Source of the DNA: Agapanthus africanus
Lineage: Eukaryota > Streptophyta > Magnoliopsida > Asparagales > Amaryllidaceae
Length of the DNA: 64,000 nt
Direction of reading: 5' to 3'
NCBI GenBank assembly: GCA_030015575.1
Contig: CM057340.1
Coordinates: 754,795,632-754,859,631, forward strand
Under the pieces are notes generated by a model. That model did not search any database. It worked only from the letters and a program-made list of their open reading frames with translations, and was not told where the DNA came from. Shown in pieces: positions 51,797-63,966 of this stretch (position 1 is its first letter; the number at the start of each line of letters is the position of its first letter). Position numbers and translations under genes: made by a program.

Positions 51797-54650
51797 TGTC
51801 ACGCCCCGCTTCCCAGTGTATGGGCAGAGGACGTGACGAGGCCGCTATGTATTTTCTCAGAAGTAAACACGCTAAGCGTATCTAAGCAATATAAAGTAAA
51901 TGTATACAAGAAAATGACAATAGATGTAATTGAACAACAACTTTATTTATTAAACATTCTTTTACAGGTACAACTGGAAAGTAGATTCATGAATCTAAAG
52001 CGATGCCTAAACAATGGCATAACAGAAATAAAAATGGAATAAGTACAAGTGGCTACAGATCTGGGTCTTCGGTGTACTGCTCAGGGGCCTGCTCCAAATG
52101 CTCATGACTGGTCTCGTACTTCTCAGCGTCGGGTTCTCCTAACAACATTCCAAAGAAGAAGAGAAATAGGAATGTCGTCAGCGAATAATCGCTCGGTAAG
52201 TCCCAAAAATGAGGGAGAAGTAGAATAGACGGAGAGAGAGAGTATAGTTTTATAATGTTTTATTATAATGTTAGCGCAGTTGTTTGTAACTTGGTACAGA
52301 AAATGCCAGTGTATACAAGAAGAGTCCCACTTACACCGAAGACTTTGGTAACCCGTAATACAAGACTCCGTCAATAATACCATGGAACAACAGTATGGAT
52401 GTAATTACATCTTAAGTGACCACCTCGTGCCACCTTTAACATGTTCCATAACAGTCTACCCCTTTATAATCCCGTAGTGTTTATGTATTGATTGTATGGA
52501 TTGTATTGTCTTGTCTTGTATTATAAATTGTATAGATGGATGACTTGCCGAAACCAGGATATCAGTAAATGGAACGGATATAATGGATGAACATGTAGAT
52601 GGAGTATATACATGGTTCGGTTCGGTCAAGTGGTATAGATTGATATAGCTTGAACATATGGATTCATGAATTCATGTTGAATTGTAGTTTTATACTTGAA
52701 TCTCATTCAAGTCAGATTGATTATATTGAGACTCAGTCTGAGTCAGTCAATTAGAAAAGAAATTGAAGTCCTGAATTAGGTTTTGGTGTTATCGGTAACT
52801 GCTGCACATGGATGGCAGGATTTGTGTCTTTCTCCAAGATAATTACCGTGTTGATAACATCGTTTGTTAGATTGTCTACTTTAAATAGGCAAGCACCCAT
52901 ATCTCCAGCTCCCTGAGGCTCAAGAGACTGTCCTGCTTAAACCTATATTTACTAGGCTCCTTATTGCAATTTAGTATAACTTGAGGGGGTTTTATGTAAA
53001 AATAGTTTGATATAATTTTCAAAATACACCTCAAGAATTTAATTATCGTCTTTAGGGTTTTCATAGATGTATATTTTATAATGTGAAATTTCTTGAATAG
53101 AACCTAGTTTCATAGTATATGGTATTTTCTTGAAATATTGTACTTGTGTTGTATTTGGATAGTATTTTCATGTAATAGTGATTCCTTTGATTTTAGAAAA
53201 CTTGAAATATTTATATAATTAAAATAGATATTTTGATAATAGATATATATATATTTAATGAAAATAATTTATTTATTTTCCTGTAGAAATCTCATTTTCT
53301 AAATAAAAATGCATAAAAATTCCATCGAGATCGAATGCTCCTTGCGGAGATCTGCATCTCGCTCTACTAAGCCCGAGGATGTGCGATAATCCGCACCATC
53401 CAGAACAGGGTCCTCAAAATGGGTTGTAGAGGCGTAATTGCATGGAAATGTTTAATATATCTTTTTATAGAAAACGGTTTTGTAAGTTTAGGGTATTTAT
53501 TTGTAAAGTCGTATTTTCCTGTATTCTATTGTTCCAAACTTCATAGTGCTATGATAAAGATGTGTTTTGTGATGAGGTAGGTCATTACCTCGTGAACTAT
53601 CTAAAGGTATAATAGGTATTATGATGATTATGTCAGAAACGAAAGTATGTGGCATTTTACTGTAAAACTACAATAGAAGTTGTATATAATAATATTTTAT
53701 GATGAAACTTGTTTAAGGTGTTTGTTAATGTTTATTGAATATGATATGAGAGTTTGGTATATTCTTGTTTAAGAAAATATGATTTTTAAAGGAAAACCGA
53801 ATCGGAAGTCGGATTAACTCCGCTTCCGTCGGGTTTTAGAATTTGAAGTTTTTAGATTAGAAGATGAGAGGGGAAGATGGGACTTACTGGCTTGGGGTCA
53901 AGAGGAGAGGGAAAGGGAACTAGGAATGCTTCGGGGAGTTGTTTCGTCACCGTAAATTCCTTGTATCATCGCCGGAACTTTGTCGGAGCTTCGCCCTTCG
54001 CTAATTCCACTTGTACATTATAAGACTTGGGAATTTGATATAGTTTTTGTAATAGAATTCTGAGTGAGAGTGGTGTAAAATGGAGTGGGTGTTTATAGGG
54101 AAAAATTAGGGTTTGGTGTGTGAAAGAAAAGCATTTAAAAATTGCATTAAAATTGGATTAAATGGGTCATTCAATGTTCTCTATGTGAATTCAGAGAAAA
54201 CAAACAGTGTGAAAGGGAGTGGGGTAGGCCAAGGGTTGCAGGGGAAAAGAATGGGAACATTCCCAACGAGGGAGACTGGCGGTGACGGGGAAATCCTTAT
54301 TCTCGCCGGGTTAACACCGACGGGGGGTGTTGGGTCTTGGTGCCACGTGTCGTGTCGTTTCCTATACCCTCATGCACATGTTTAAATAGTCAGTGTCATT
54401 TCAGTTTACGTGTAGTGCACGTATAGACTCTTGGGCTTCTAAAAAGATTAAAATAAATTTAACTAAAAAATAATGTGGCTGATGGGATTTGAACTCAGGT
54501 GCTATGTCTCAGCGGTGCAAGGCCTTACCAGTGAGCTACAAGCTCATTCTTGCTGTTCAAAAGCAAAATAAACTTATAACTTATGCTCAGGCTCAGATGT
54601 CCCTTTCTGTATTTTGAAAAAATTCAGTACAAATAGTTAGGGTTGTTACA
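51797..54650. mobile_element. Element E: solo LTR, probably Del/Tekay chromovirus
   Basis: Starts TGTCACGCCCCGCTTCCC and ends GGGTTGTTACA, ends typical of Del/Tekay LTRs. It splits A's hairpin array between GCTCGTAAA and AAGTCAAAAAGTC, which are contiguous in B near 8560. Flanks AAACC and AAGTC differ by two transitions, a decayed target duplication. No gag-pol and no internal direct repeat, so a solo LTR left by recombination. Mostly AT-rich. Orientation is not fixed. Confidence 0.72.
54470..54560 (-). repeat. tRNA-like (SINE-like) stretch in E
   Basis: Minus strand has TAGCTCACTGGTAAGGC, like a Pol III A box, and GAGTTCAAATCCC, like a B box, about 35 bases apart. Together they resemble the head of a tRNA-derived SINE. 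No clear acceptor pairing or CCA, so not a working tRNA. It may be an ordinary part of this LTR family. Confidence 0.45.
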
Positions 54651-55214
54651 AAGTCAAAAAGTCTTAGTCAACAGAACACTAACCCTGTTTGCTAAGCCAC
54701 TTTTTTTCAAATCGACAAAGGCAAATGATGATTCGCTCCTACCAATATTCCAGTTGCAGCGATGCTAATGCCTGAACGGGTGTCAATCCCAAGTCCTTTC
54801 ATGGCAAATGATGATTCGTTCCTGGCAATATTCCAGCCGCAGCGGTACTGATACCAAGATTGGTATCAGATCTCAAGTCCCATACTCGCAACGAAAATCA
54901 GCGAGCAAAAAATGCATATGAAATAGCCGAAATGATGGGGCAACTCGCAATAAAAATCAGCGAGCAAAATATGTGCATATAAAAACAGCCGAAATGTTTG
55001 GGCAACTCGCAATAAAAAGCAGCGAGTAAAAAGAAAAAACAGCCGAAATTATTGGGCACCGCGATAAAACAGCCAAAATGATTGGGCAATCTCGACTTTC
55101 ACGATATAAAAAGTTGAAATGATAGAGCATCGCAGAAACAAAAAAAAATGAAACTTCTGCATTGCAGATGAGTCCACATCGACCCCTGTATACAATCCAT
55201 GGGCACAAACGAAA
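54651..55214. repeat. CCAATCATTTCGGCTAT array (A, inverted)
   Basis: Inverted units with AGCCGAAATGATTGGGCA at about 54918-55090, small stems between (ACTCG...CGAGT). GTATACAATCCATGGGC near 55188. Same order as B 7991-8540 read backwards. Open frames here are repeat-derived. Confidence 0.75.
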
Positions 55215-56050
55215 AAGGAACCACATTTTCCCATCAGGCTCCATCAGAAGCTCGATGGTTCACAGAGAGCCCAGAGATCAACAGTAGCGTTCCTTCTCAA
55301 CTCCAGCAAGATGCAGATGCAACGTCAACAACCGACCCCAGGGTCAAAACAAATCGGAGCCATGGTAAAGTCCTTAGTTCCAAATCTCGACGGTTCACCG
55401 ACAACCTAGAGACTATCTCGGAGCCATGGCAAAGTCCCTAGTTCCAGGTCTCGACGGTTCACAGACAACCTAGAAATCAACAGCGGCGTTCCTTCTCAAC
55501 TCCAGCAGGATGCAGATTCAATATCAACAACCGACCCCAGGGTTAAAACAAATCGGAGCCATGGTAAAGTCCCTAGTTCCAAATCTCGACAATTCACCGA
55601 CAACCTAGAGACTATTTCGGAGCCATGGCAAAGTCTTTAGTTCCAGGTCTCGATGGTTCATTGACAACCTAGAGATAAAAAAACGGCGTTCCTGCTCACT
55701 CCAGCAGGATGCAGATACAACGTCAACAACCGACCCCAGGGTCAAAACAACGAAGCCATGGCAAAGTCCCTAGTTCCGAGCCTCGACGGTTCACAGACAA
55801 TCCAGAGACAACCTCGACATTCGTCGCAATATAGCAGACACAATGTCAACAAACGAAGCAAAGGAAGATCCCTAGCTTCAGGGTCTTGACGGCAACTCAA
55901 ATAAAACCTGAAAGACTATCGAAGATCATCCCACAGCAGCACGGAGTGGTCATGACTCATCGGGGCTCTCAAATTGAGCCTAATCTCAAGTAAAAAGCGG
56001 CATGGAAAATCCCTAACGCTTGCTCTTCCGACGGTAATATGACTTGGGAG
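55215..56050. repeat. GTCGAGAC hairpin array (A, inverted)
   Basis: Five or so diverged units with GGAGCCATGGCAAAGTCC, CTCGACGGTTCACAGACAAC and CTCCAGCAGGATGCAGAT. Inverted counterpart of B 7140-7990, and more regular here than in B. Confidence 0.75.
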
Positions 56051-56745
56051 ATTACTTGAAGACGTCTTTTCTAGCCCCCAAAGGGATCAGAGACACGACA
56101 GTCGCGGGGCTACTCGAACAGTAAAATTGCGTATCGGGGAATGCATCAGCCAACGCGATGGTACGACGGACCAAAACCCTAATACCACAAACCCTAACGG
56201 ACTTCTGTCGTAAATAGCAGAGCTTAACTGTGACGTTAGGACATTCTTGCGAGAACCTCTCGATTCTTCTCGACTCATAGGGAAAACAATGTTCCTGCGA
56301 GAACTTTTCGACTCTTCTCGACTTATAGAAAAAAAATATCTTCATGAAACCTTCACGGATTATGAAGGTGGAAAGCCTTAGGCAACGGGGATATCAACCT
56401 ATTTCCTAAGCACTGTAGCCCTGCAAATAGGTCCAAGATAGACTATTGTATACTATCCACGGGCCATATTTTCCAAAGTCGAATATCGACAGAGGAAAAA
56501 AACAACTTACGAGTCCGTTCGACTTGTAAGGGGGAAAATTCCCTTGTAAGATCCTTACGACTCTCAAGAGAAAACGAACTTAGGAGTCCTCATGACTCCT
56601 AAAGAGAAAATACACCTACGAGATCCTCTCGGCTCGTAGAGAGAAAAGTCTTTATGAGACCCTCACGGCTCATAAAGTTGAAAAGTCTTAGGCGGTAGAT
56701 CCAAACATGTTTCCTAAGCCATCGCTGCCTTACAAGGAGGTCAAG
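56051..56745. repeat. Constant-loop hairpin array (A, inverted, last block)
   Basis: Inverted match to B 6340-6830. Examples: CCTACGAG/CTCGTAGA around ATCCTCTCGG (about 56615-56640), CTTTATGAG/CTCATAAAG around ACCCTCACGG (about 56650-56678). Ends with GGCGGTAGATCC and CCTAAGCC. Confidence 0.78.
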
Positions 56746-56925
56746 ATGGACTATCTACGGGCCACATTTGCCAAAATTACATGCCAATATGAAATAAAAT
56801 ATGTCTTTTATTCATAAATTCAAATGAATACAAGATACATTTCATAAAGGAATCAGAATGAATACACGTTATTCATGAATCACAAGTTTACAGTTGTTAC
56901 AAGAAAAAAGGTACAATGACAGTTA

Positions 56926-57235
56926 TTAAGGAGGAGGCAACTTCAACAAATTGACAAGCCGCTCACGCGCTCCTCTCAATCCTTTCTCGTAGTCAGCTAC
57001 TGTGGCCAATTCCGCTTCAATTTGAGTCCGTTGCCGCAAACAGGATGAAAGCTTTTCATTAGTTTCTAGCATGGCAGCTTCACATTCCTGCGTGACCCGC
57101 TCGGTAAAGTCGAGCGTCCTCCTTAACGTTAACCCGTCCGAAATATATCGCTGGAGGTTGTCGAAAATAGCTTTTAACTGTGCAGCATTCGCTTCAACCT
57201 GGGCACGCAACCGGATGGATTCGCTGGAGGACGCC
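56926..57235 (-). pseudogene. A antisense ORF, 5' end cut by element F
   Basis: Open on the minus strand from the F junction (codons A-S-S-S-E-S-I-R-L) to a TAA at 56926: about 102 codons. Sequence is a likely coiled coil: AAQLKAIFDNLQRYISDGL, FTERVTQECEAAMLETNEKL, QRTQIEAELATVADYEKGL, ending RERLVNLLKLPPP. It sits where B and D have their aORF (before the PPT side, antisense), but shares no convincing sequence with them. The N-terminus and promoter lie beyond F. No known domain. Confidence 0.65.
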
Positions 57236-58905
57236 TGATTGATCTAAATTTTGGATCGTGTTTTGAAAATATAATCACAACCAAAGAATTTGTAACCGCA
57301 ATCAATTAACGGTGTCAATGTAGCTCGTTAATGAATACGGATCGTCCACTGAGATTCGTCAATTTGTTCAATCTTGCTTTAGATGAGTCGAAAGAAAATA
57401 TAAAAGAAAATTCAAGAAAGTAATTCGAGATTTAATTGAGTTGTCATTTCAAGAAAATCAAGAACATGATCAAGCATTAGAAATCAAGAAAAAGTCCAAT
57501 ATCAATTTGAATTATCAAGAATATGAAGAATAGCTTGTAGGAATCGGTCAATTAGTAGCAATGATGAATACTAAAAATTACGAATCTTATCTATTGATGA
57601 ATTGTAGCTAGAACGATGGTGATAAATGAAGATTAGGGATCTATTGAAGAAACTAGGGTTTCTCCTTCACTATACCTTGTCTTTTTATTGATCATCATTC
57701 AAATCTAGCCTCTAGTAAAGAGAATTATCAATCATTTGATCCCTAATTTGCAACGAAATTAGCAAGAACGTGATCTCGCTTCAAATTAGGTCATCGATGA
57801 TTCTTTTTCCTAAAGTTCACAATCCTCATAAGACTTAAGATTAGTTTAGGATTTCATCATTAGATCTACCGATTCTCTCGATTCCTTTACAAGCGGAGGT
57901 TTCACTCACGCATCATGAAAATTAAAGAATCAAGAATTGAAAATTTCATAATGCAAGAAGGTAAAGAAAGCGAGAATTACAATTATCACCTTTATTAAAT
58001 CTCCTTCAAATTACACCTCTCAATTCGAGTTTATAAGACTAGCTCTTGATCGCTCCTTTGAAAGGGAATTTGTCGTCGATCTTTGCGTGCCTCGATCGCC
58101 GTGAGTCGTGGATCAGATATGGATCTCTTACTCTTGATGACGATCGACGTTGCGATAAAAGATCTTCAATTGTCGCTTGATTTTGCTCTCAATGGATCTT
58201 GATTTGGATTGGATCTCAAGTTGTATCACTCAACTTGAATTGAATTAAAGTGTGGCTCAATTGTGTAACTAATTGGCTAACCCCTCAGCATTAGCTTAGA
58301 TCCCCTTTTATAGATCTAAAATTAGACTTCTACAAGAAGCTTGGTAGTTATGCAGAGCCTTCCAGAAGAAACCATGTGGTTATGAAGCGTCTTGAGGAAG
58401 CTAGGAGGTTACAGAGAATATTCTGGAGAAGTCTCGACCGCTGACGATCCAAGTCGGCCACGAATCCGCGGCGGCTCGGACTGAATCGGCCGCGGTTTCG
58501 CGGCCATATGATGAGATCTCTGTGTCATTTTCATTGGTCTTCTGGTGTTGGTATTTGTGTCTTCATGTGATATCTGGAATCTTATTATCTTTTCTGAATC
58601 TCTGCCAGATTTTATTTTTTTGACTTGCTGCGTTTTATCGGCAAATTTTGCAATTCCAGTTCTTTGACCTGAATAATTTCCTGCACAAAATCTCGATAAA
58701 AAGTGTTGAGATATACAATATCATGCGTGAAATAATAAACACACAATTTCCTATAAAGAATGTTGAATATATATATATAACACGGGGTAATTAGTATTTT
58801 CCAGACAAACTGGTAATATGTGTTATATTTATATCAACTATCCTTATATAATTAGAATAATGAGAAAATTGATGTGTTACAGATTGCATTATTTTCGACT
58901 GAACA
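57236..58905 (-). repeat. F 3' LTR (about 1670 bp)
   Basis: Left end TGATTGATC meets the broken ORF. Right end GACTGAACA is followed by a pyrimidine tract. Minus strand therefore reads TGTTCAGTC...GATCAATCA. The second LTR is out of view, so the ends are inferred from TG/CA, the host break and the PPT. A GGCCGCG/CGCGGCC hairpin lies near 58487. Confidence 0.62.
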
Positions 58906-58920
58906 AATTCTCCCAAACTT
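58906..58920 (-). other. F polypurine tract (probable)
   Basis: Minus strand AAGTTTGGGAGAATT directly before TGTTCAGTC. Similar G-rich tracts at about 60073 and 60190 are farther in and less well placed. Confidence 0.5.
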
Positions 58921-60272
58921 GATTTTGATCATCTCGAGAAAACTTCCTTTATTCAAGAGAAGGAGAAAATAAAAGAAAAACTAACTAGCACACTTTCGTA
59001 GGCAATACGATTGCACTGAGCACGTGCAACAAGCCTTTAAACCTCTAGGTGTCCCTAGTAGGAGGAGTGTTGTCTCCTGAGGGTTTTCAGCGGATTGCAC
59101 CCACAAAATCCTATAATAAAAAGAAGACTATGAAAGTTACATATAAAGATAAGAATTGTAAAAGAAAGACTTTGAAAATAAGAGTTTCCAACTACACTAG
59201 ATTTTCAGTTGTCATGAGCCGTGTCTTAATAGTCATGAAAAAATGTTAGAAATCACATCATCTCTCAATAAAATATCGTCTTTATTCTTCATCCCTACCT
59301 TTTTTCCAAACACCGATCATATACCCCTACGTGTGTGTAAAAGACATCCCTACACTCGGAGAATTCAATTCAAGCTATCATACTCTTGTCCATCTAGCTC
59401 AGTACTTTTTAATCAGTGAATATTTAGATGAATTTGTTCACACATTTTTCATGCGACCGTTAATACTTCTTGAGATACTAACCGACCGATTACTCATGTG
59501 CTTGCTTATTAGACGTAAATAGTATTTTCCTCGTCTTGCAACACCTAAGGCTTAGCAGTGACTCCCAAACCAGTTGGTCTAAGGCACTAGGTGATGAAGC
59601 ACCCTCGCTATATTTTTTTATTGCTGTCTTGGTGATTACAAAACCAGTGTTCATTTTTCTACACCATTTATATTTTTATTGCTTCATTTTTTATTTCCGG
59701 ACTTTGTCTTTAGGACAAGAGCATTTCAAGGTATTCTCTACTATCCCAAGTTTCAAAACGTGTGTAAGTACATATAATAGGGTATCAACATTCAAATGTT
59801 TGGTTTTCAGAATAGGAACTATTTTTCAGACTTATTTTTATTCTCAGATTAGTGACTTCCTTCATCTTACTAATCCTTGGGACAACGGCTCATAACTACT
59901 TATTACTAGTTCATCTAAGAAAACATCTAATTTTCTTGGTTTTCTTAAATTTTTCCAATCTTTTAAATGTAATTTTTCACTTTCTAATCTTTTAATATAA
60001 CAGAATTTTTTTTATATGTTTTGTGCTTATGCAAAGTATGATGTAAAGTGATGCGTAAATAAGCACAAATCTTCCCCAAACTTGTTTACAACAGTTTCAT
60101 CACTGTTGCCATCTGTTAAATCTCAAAAATCTATAAGCTTGGGTGAAAAAATTTGTTAATAGGGATAAGAATGAATGAATGTGAAAATCCCCCCCAAACA
60201 TTTTCTTATCACTCACCTCCATTCTTATGATGAGATAATATTACCGAGACATAGAGGTGAGACAAAGAAAAT
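58921..60272 (-). other. F non-coding region between IN and LTR
   Basis: About 1.35 kb, AT-rich, with many stops in all frames. Athila elements often have a long 3' region, sometimes with an env-like ORF. I see no such ORF here. Two purine-rich stretches (about 60073, 60190) resemble duplicated PPTs. Confidence 0.55.
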
Positions 60273-61430
60273 TTAGTTATGATAAAGCGGCTCCTGTAAA
60301 AACAGCAGCTCCTCCGTGGGGTCAGTAGAAAAATACGGTTTTAGTCTATGTCTGTTCACTTTGAAAATTGTACTATTTTTAACTTTTTCAACCTCAACTG
60401 CCCCGTGCGGGTAGACATACCGCACAACAAATGGTCATTTCCATCGAGATCGGAGCTTACCCGCATGAAGATGGAGACGGGAATCGTAAAGAAGGACTTT
60501 TTGACCTGGGGTAAAAGTTTTTCGCAAAATATTTTTATCATGAAATACCTTAGTCCGATTATTTACTATCACCGCATTATCGTAAGCTTCATCGCGGAGT
60601 TCGCTTAGCTCGTTTAATTGCAGCTTCCGAAATTTGTAGGCTTGATTTAAGTCAAAGTTCAGTTCTTTAATGGCCCACAATGCTTTATGTTTAATCTCGA
60701 CCGGAAGGTGGCAAGCCTTACCAAACACTAGATGATAAGGAGACATACCTAGATCAGTTTTATATGCAGTACGAAATGCCCAAAGAGTATCCATCAATTT
60801 GGTTGACCAATCTTTTCAGTTTTTAGAAACTATTTTCTCCAAAATTTGTTTGATTTGTCTGTTGGAAACATCAGCTTGCCCGCTCATTTGGAGATGATAG
60901 GGTATCGAAAATTTGTGGTTGATTGCATATTTCCGCATCAAAGTCTCGAAAGACCGATTACAGAAATGCGTCCCGTTATCGCTAATGATAGCGTAAGGGT
61001 GTCCAAATCGCGAAAAGATATTTTCTTTAAGGAACTTAATGACAACCTTGTTATCATTAGTATGATAAGAAATAGCTTCTACCCATTTCGAGGCGTAATC
61101 AACCGCTAACAAGATATACAAATTCCTAAAAGAGTTGGGAAAAAGACCCATAAAATCAATACCCCAAACGTCGAAAAATTCAACCAACAAGATCGGTTGA
61201 AGTGGCATCTCATTTCTCCGAGAAATCCTACCCGTGTGTTGACACTGTGGATAGATTTTGCAATGATCAAATGCATTTTTGAATAATGTCGGCCAGTAAA
61301 ACCCTCATTGCAAAACCTTCTCCGCCGTCTTTCGTGGACCAAAGTGACCTCCACATGCCTGATCATGACAGAAAAATAGAACGCTCTTGAATTCATCATT
61401 GGGGACTCATCTGCGAATGATCTGATCAGG
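60273..61430 (-). pseudogene. F integrase
   Basis: Zinc part CHDQACGGHFGPRKTAEKVL and [12 protein letters not shown]. Core: [12 protein letters not shown] (Asp), [15 protein letters not shown] (Asp), [12 protein letters not shown], where the catalytic Glu of the usual QAEVSN is Asp. C-terminus [69 protein letters not shown], ending at 60273. Stops at about 61300, 60815 and 60435. It inserted cDNA in the working family. Confidence 0.87.
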
Positions 61431-61559
61431 ACAATACTTAAACAAATAGGGTTTATCTCAGTAAAAGTGTTTTACTTGGGATAGAAATCGATGTTTGTCC
61501 TGTTTTGACCATTCGCGGGGAATAAGTCCTATTGCAAGATAATTCACAATATCCCCGAA

Positions 61560-61990
61560 CCAAGGTTCGGTGGATACATTCAAGAGGTGTTCGTCCGGAA
61601 AAGAGTCATTAATTCGCTGGGTCACAGGTGAAGAAGCGATACGTGAAAGATGGTCGGCTACTATGTTTTCACATCATTTCTTATCTCGAATGACGAGATC
61701 AAATTCTTGTAATAGAAGTATCCAACGTATTAACCTACCTTTAGCATCTTTCTTCGATAAATGATGTTTTAAGGTGGAGTGGTCAGTGTACACAACAATT
61801 AGTGAGCCAATCAAGTAAGGCCTGAATTTTTCTAATGCAAATACAATTGCCAAAAGTTATTTTTCGGTGGTTGTATAATTAATTTGAGCATCATTCAGGG
61901 TCTTACTTGCATAATAAATCACATATGGCATCTTATCAATATGCTATCCTAAGACTGCACCAACAGCAAAATCTGATGTATCATACATTA
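61560..61990 (-). pseudogene. F RNase H
   Basis: MYDTSDFAVGAVLG (start in the RT frame, stop next at 61944), [82 protein letters not shown]. Two further stops (near 61860 and 61665). Single RNase H, as usual for Athila, unlike A and D. Confidence 0.82.
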
Positions 61991-62960
61991 GCTCAAACAG
62001 GTGGTTCCAATCAGGAGATGATAGAACAGGGGCTGTAGTGAGGGAATTCTTAAGTGAGTCAAATGCAGCCTCACAATCCGAGTCAAAGTGAAAGGTTGTG
62101 TCCTGGGCCAAGAGAAGAATTAAGGGTCTAGCAATTTTTCTAAAATCCTTAATGAATCTCCTGTAAAAGCCTGCATGGCCAAGAAAAGATCGTATATTTT
62201 TGACGCATTTGGGATGAGGAAGGTTATGAATGACGTCTATTTTAGCTCTGTCAACTTCAATGCCTTTCCGTGAAATGACATGTCCAAGCACAATTCCTTC
62301 TTGGACCATGAAATGCCATTTTTCCCAATTCAAGATTAAGTTCTTATCTTTACAACGAGTAAGAACTGCGTCAAGATGAGATAAGCAGTCATCAAAAGAA
62401 TCTCCGAATACCGAGAAATCGTCCATGAAAATCTCCAGAAAATTCTCGACCATGTCCGAGAATATCCCCATCATACACCGCTGAAATATAGCGGGAGCAT
62501 TGCATAACCTAAAGGACATTCGTCTATAAGCAAAAGTACCAAAAGGACAAGTAAATGCGGTTTTATCTTGATCCTTTTCGGTAATAGGGAACTGGTTATA
62601 GCCAGAGTATCTATCCATGAAACAATAATATTCACTTCCAGCTAATCATTCTAACATCTGGTCAATGAAAGGTAGAGGGAAGTGGTCTTTTCTCGTTGCG
62701 GCATTGAGTTTTCTATAATCAATACATACACGCCACCCAGTTTGAGTGCGTGTCTGGATTAATTCATTAGCCTCATTTGTTATGACCGTGATGCCAGATT
62801 TCTTAGGGACTACATGAATAGGACTTACTCATTGGCTATCAGAGATTGGGTAAATGATACCACTGTCAAGAAATTTGACAATTTCTTTCTTCACCGCCTC
62901 CTTCATGACGGGATTTAACCGTCTTTGTGGTTCTCGGGTTGGCTTAGCTTCATCCATCAG
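61944..62960 (-). pseudogene. F reverse transcriptase
   Basis: Upstream part (62620-62960): [63 protein letters not shown], with two stops. Open for 224 codons from 62618: FMDRYSGYNQFPI (catalytic Asp), AIFQRCMMGIFSD, IFMDDFSVFGDSF (two catalytic Asp intact), VLGHVISRKGIEVDRAKI, IRSFLGHAGFYRRFIKDF. All three catalytic Asp remain. Confidence 0.9.
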
Positions 62961-63499
62961 ATGTATATGATGTTCAACAATCAAGGGACTAATCCTTTGA
63001 TGTCAGCCATTGTCCAACCAAAATCCTGCCTATTAGATCTCAAGACCATCAAAAGAGCGTTCTCTTACTCTAAGGCTAGAGAAGCAGATATGATCATGGG
63101 TAAAGACTTATTCTCATCTAAATATGCATATTTAAGATGAGAAGGTAGCAATTTGAGATCTAATGTCGGCGGAGAGACAATAGAAGGTGGGGTCAGTGAA
63201 TGACATTCGGATTCACGAAGAAGTTCGTAGCCTGCAAAGGATACAGACTCAGAAAGTGTGTCTAACTTTTGTGATGAGTCAGAAAGTTCAAAATCAGGAG
63301 TGGACTCATCAAAAGTGACATCACTATGATGTGCAAGATCAAAAAATGATGTGCTAATGTCGTCGAGATCATTAAAGCAAAATTCATCAACCTTGCAGTT
63401 TCGGGAGCTATCTCGTGGATAGAACAGACATCAAGAATGTGAGCAGAGCGTTCAGACGGCTGACTTCCAATCTTATAAATGTTCAGCTCAATTGACATC
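62961..63499 (-). pseudogene. F protease-RT connection
   Basis: Frame fragments ESVSFAGYELLRESECHSL, LKLLPSHLKYAYLDENKSLP, SLALE, LLMVLRSNRQDFGWTMADIK and GLVPLIVEHHIHL: the standard Athila lead-in to RT (the LPxHLKYAYLxE block). At least one stop and one frameshift. Confidence 0.72.
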
Positions 63500-63966
63500 T
63501 TCCCGAAGGATAGGGTCATAGAGCCGTTTCGACAATTAATGACAGTATTGGAAGTGGCTAGGAAAGGTCGACCAAGAATCACCAGAATTTGGTTCCGTGG
63601 GTTCGCAACAGGCTGTGTATCCAAAACAATAAAGTCCACAGGGAATATAAATTCCCCGACTTTTATCAACACATCCTCAAGTTCACCCCTAGGTTTGGTG
63701 ATTGATCGGTCTGCCATTTAGAGAGTGCAATGAGCTGGTTTCAACTCTCCAATCCCTAACTGCTCGTAGACAGAGTATGGAAGCAGGTTAACACTTGCGC
63801 CAAGGTCAAGTAAAGCACGGTTAATGTTTTTACCCCCAATAGAAATCAAGATTGTAGGACAGCCAGGGTCGTAACGTTTCTTTGGTAATTGTGGGGTAAA
63901 AGCTGTGCTAAAATTATTCGTCATGAATACCTTTTTGGGCACTTGAGTCTTCCTCTTCCAGTGCAC
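63500..63966 (-). pseudogene. F aspartic protease
   Basis: CPTILISIGGKNINRALLDL leads to LLDLGASVNLLPYSVYEQLG, the Athila form of the retropepsin motif (DLG for DSG). Then MADRSITKPRGELEDVLIKV, FPVDFIVLD, ILVILGRPFLATSNTVI. One stop after PAHCTL at 63718, otherwise open. Upstream frame continues toward gag at the window edge. Confidence 0.85.

Larger units (their letters stand above)
1..57235 (+). mobile_element. Element A: Tat-type Ty3/gypsy host retrotransposon, interrupted
   Basis: A's sequence lies at 1-2783, 25385-27749, 48787-51796 and 54651-57235. Elements B, D and E occupy the gaps. The pieces join because protein similarity to element D continues across each junction: the PR-RT linker across B, and RNase H (ending KYLM, resuming SRAIL) across D. 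Order on the + strand is gag, PR, linker, RT, RNase H, second RNase H, IN, tandem hairpin arrays, then an antisense ORF. The second RNase H before IN marks the Tat lineage. The 5' LTR and gag start lie left of the window, and the 3' LTR would lie beyond element F. Many in-frame stops show it is a relic. Confidence 0.88.

Noticed and set aside
54470-54560. Functional tRNA gene
   Set aside because: A and B boxes are only approximate, the acceptor stem does not pair and no anticodon arm is convincing.
58921-60272. env-like ORF in F
   Set aside because: No frame on the minus strand is long enough or has a signal peptide or transmembrane pattern.
61106-61399. 97-codon minus-strand frame near F's integrase start
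   Set aside because: Out of frame with the zinc-binding and core motifs, which read in another frame at the same place.
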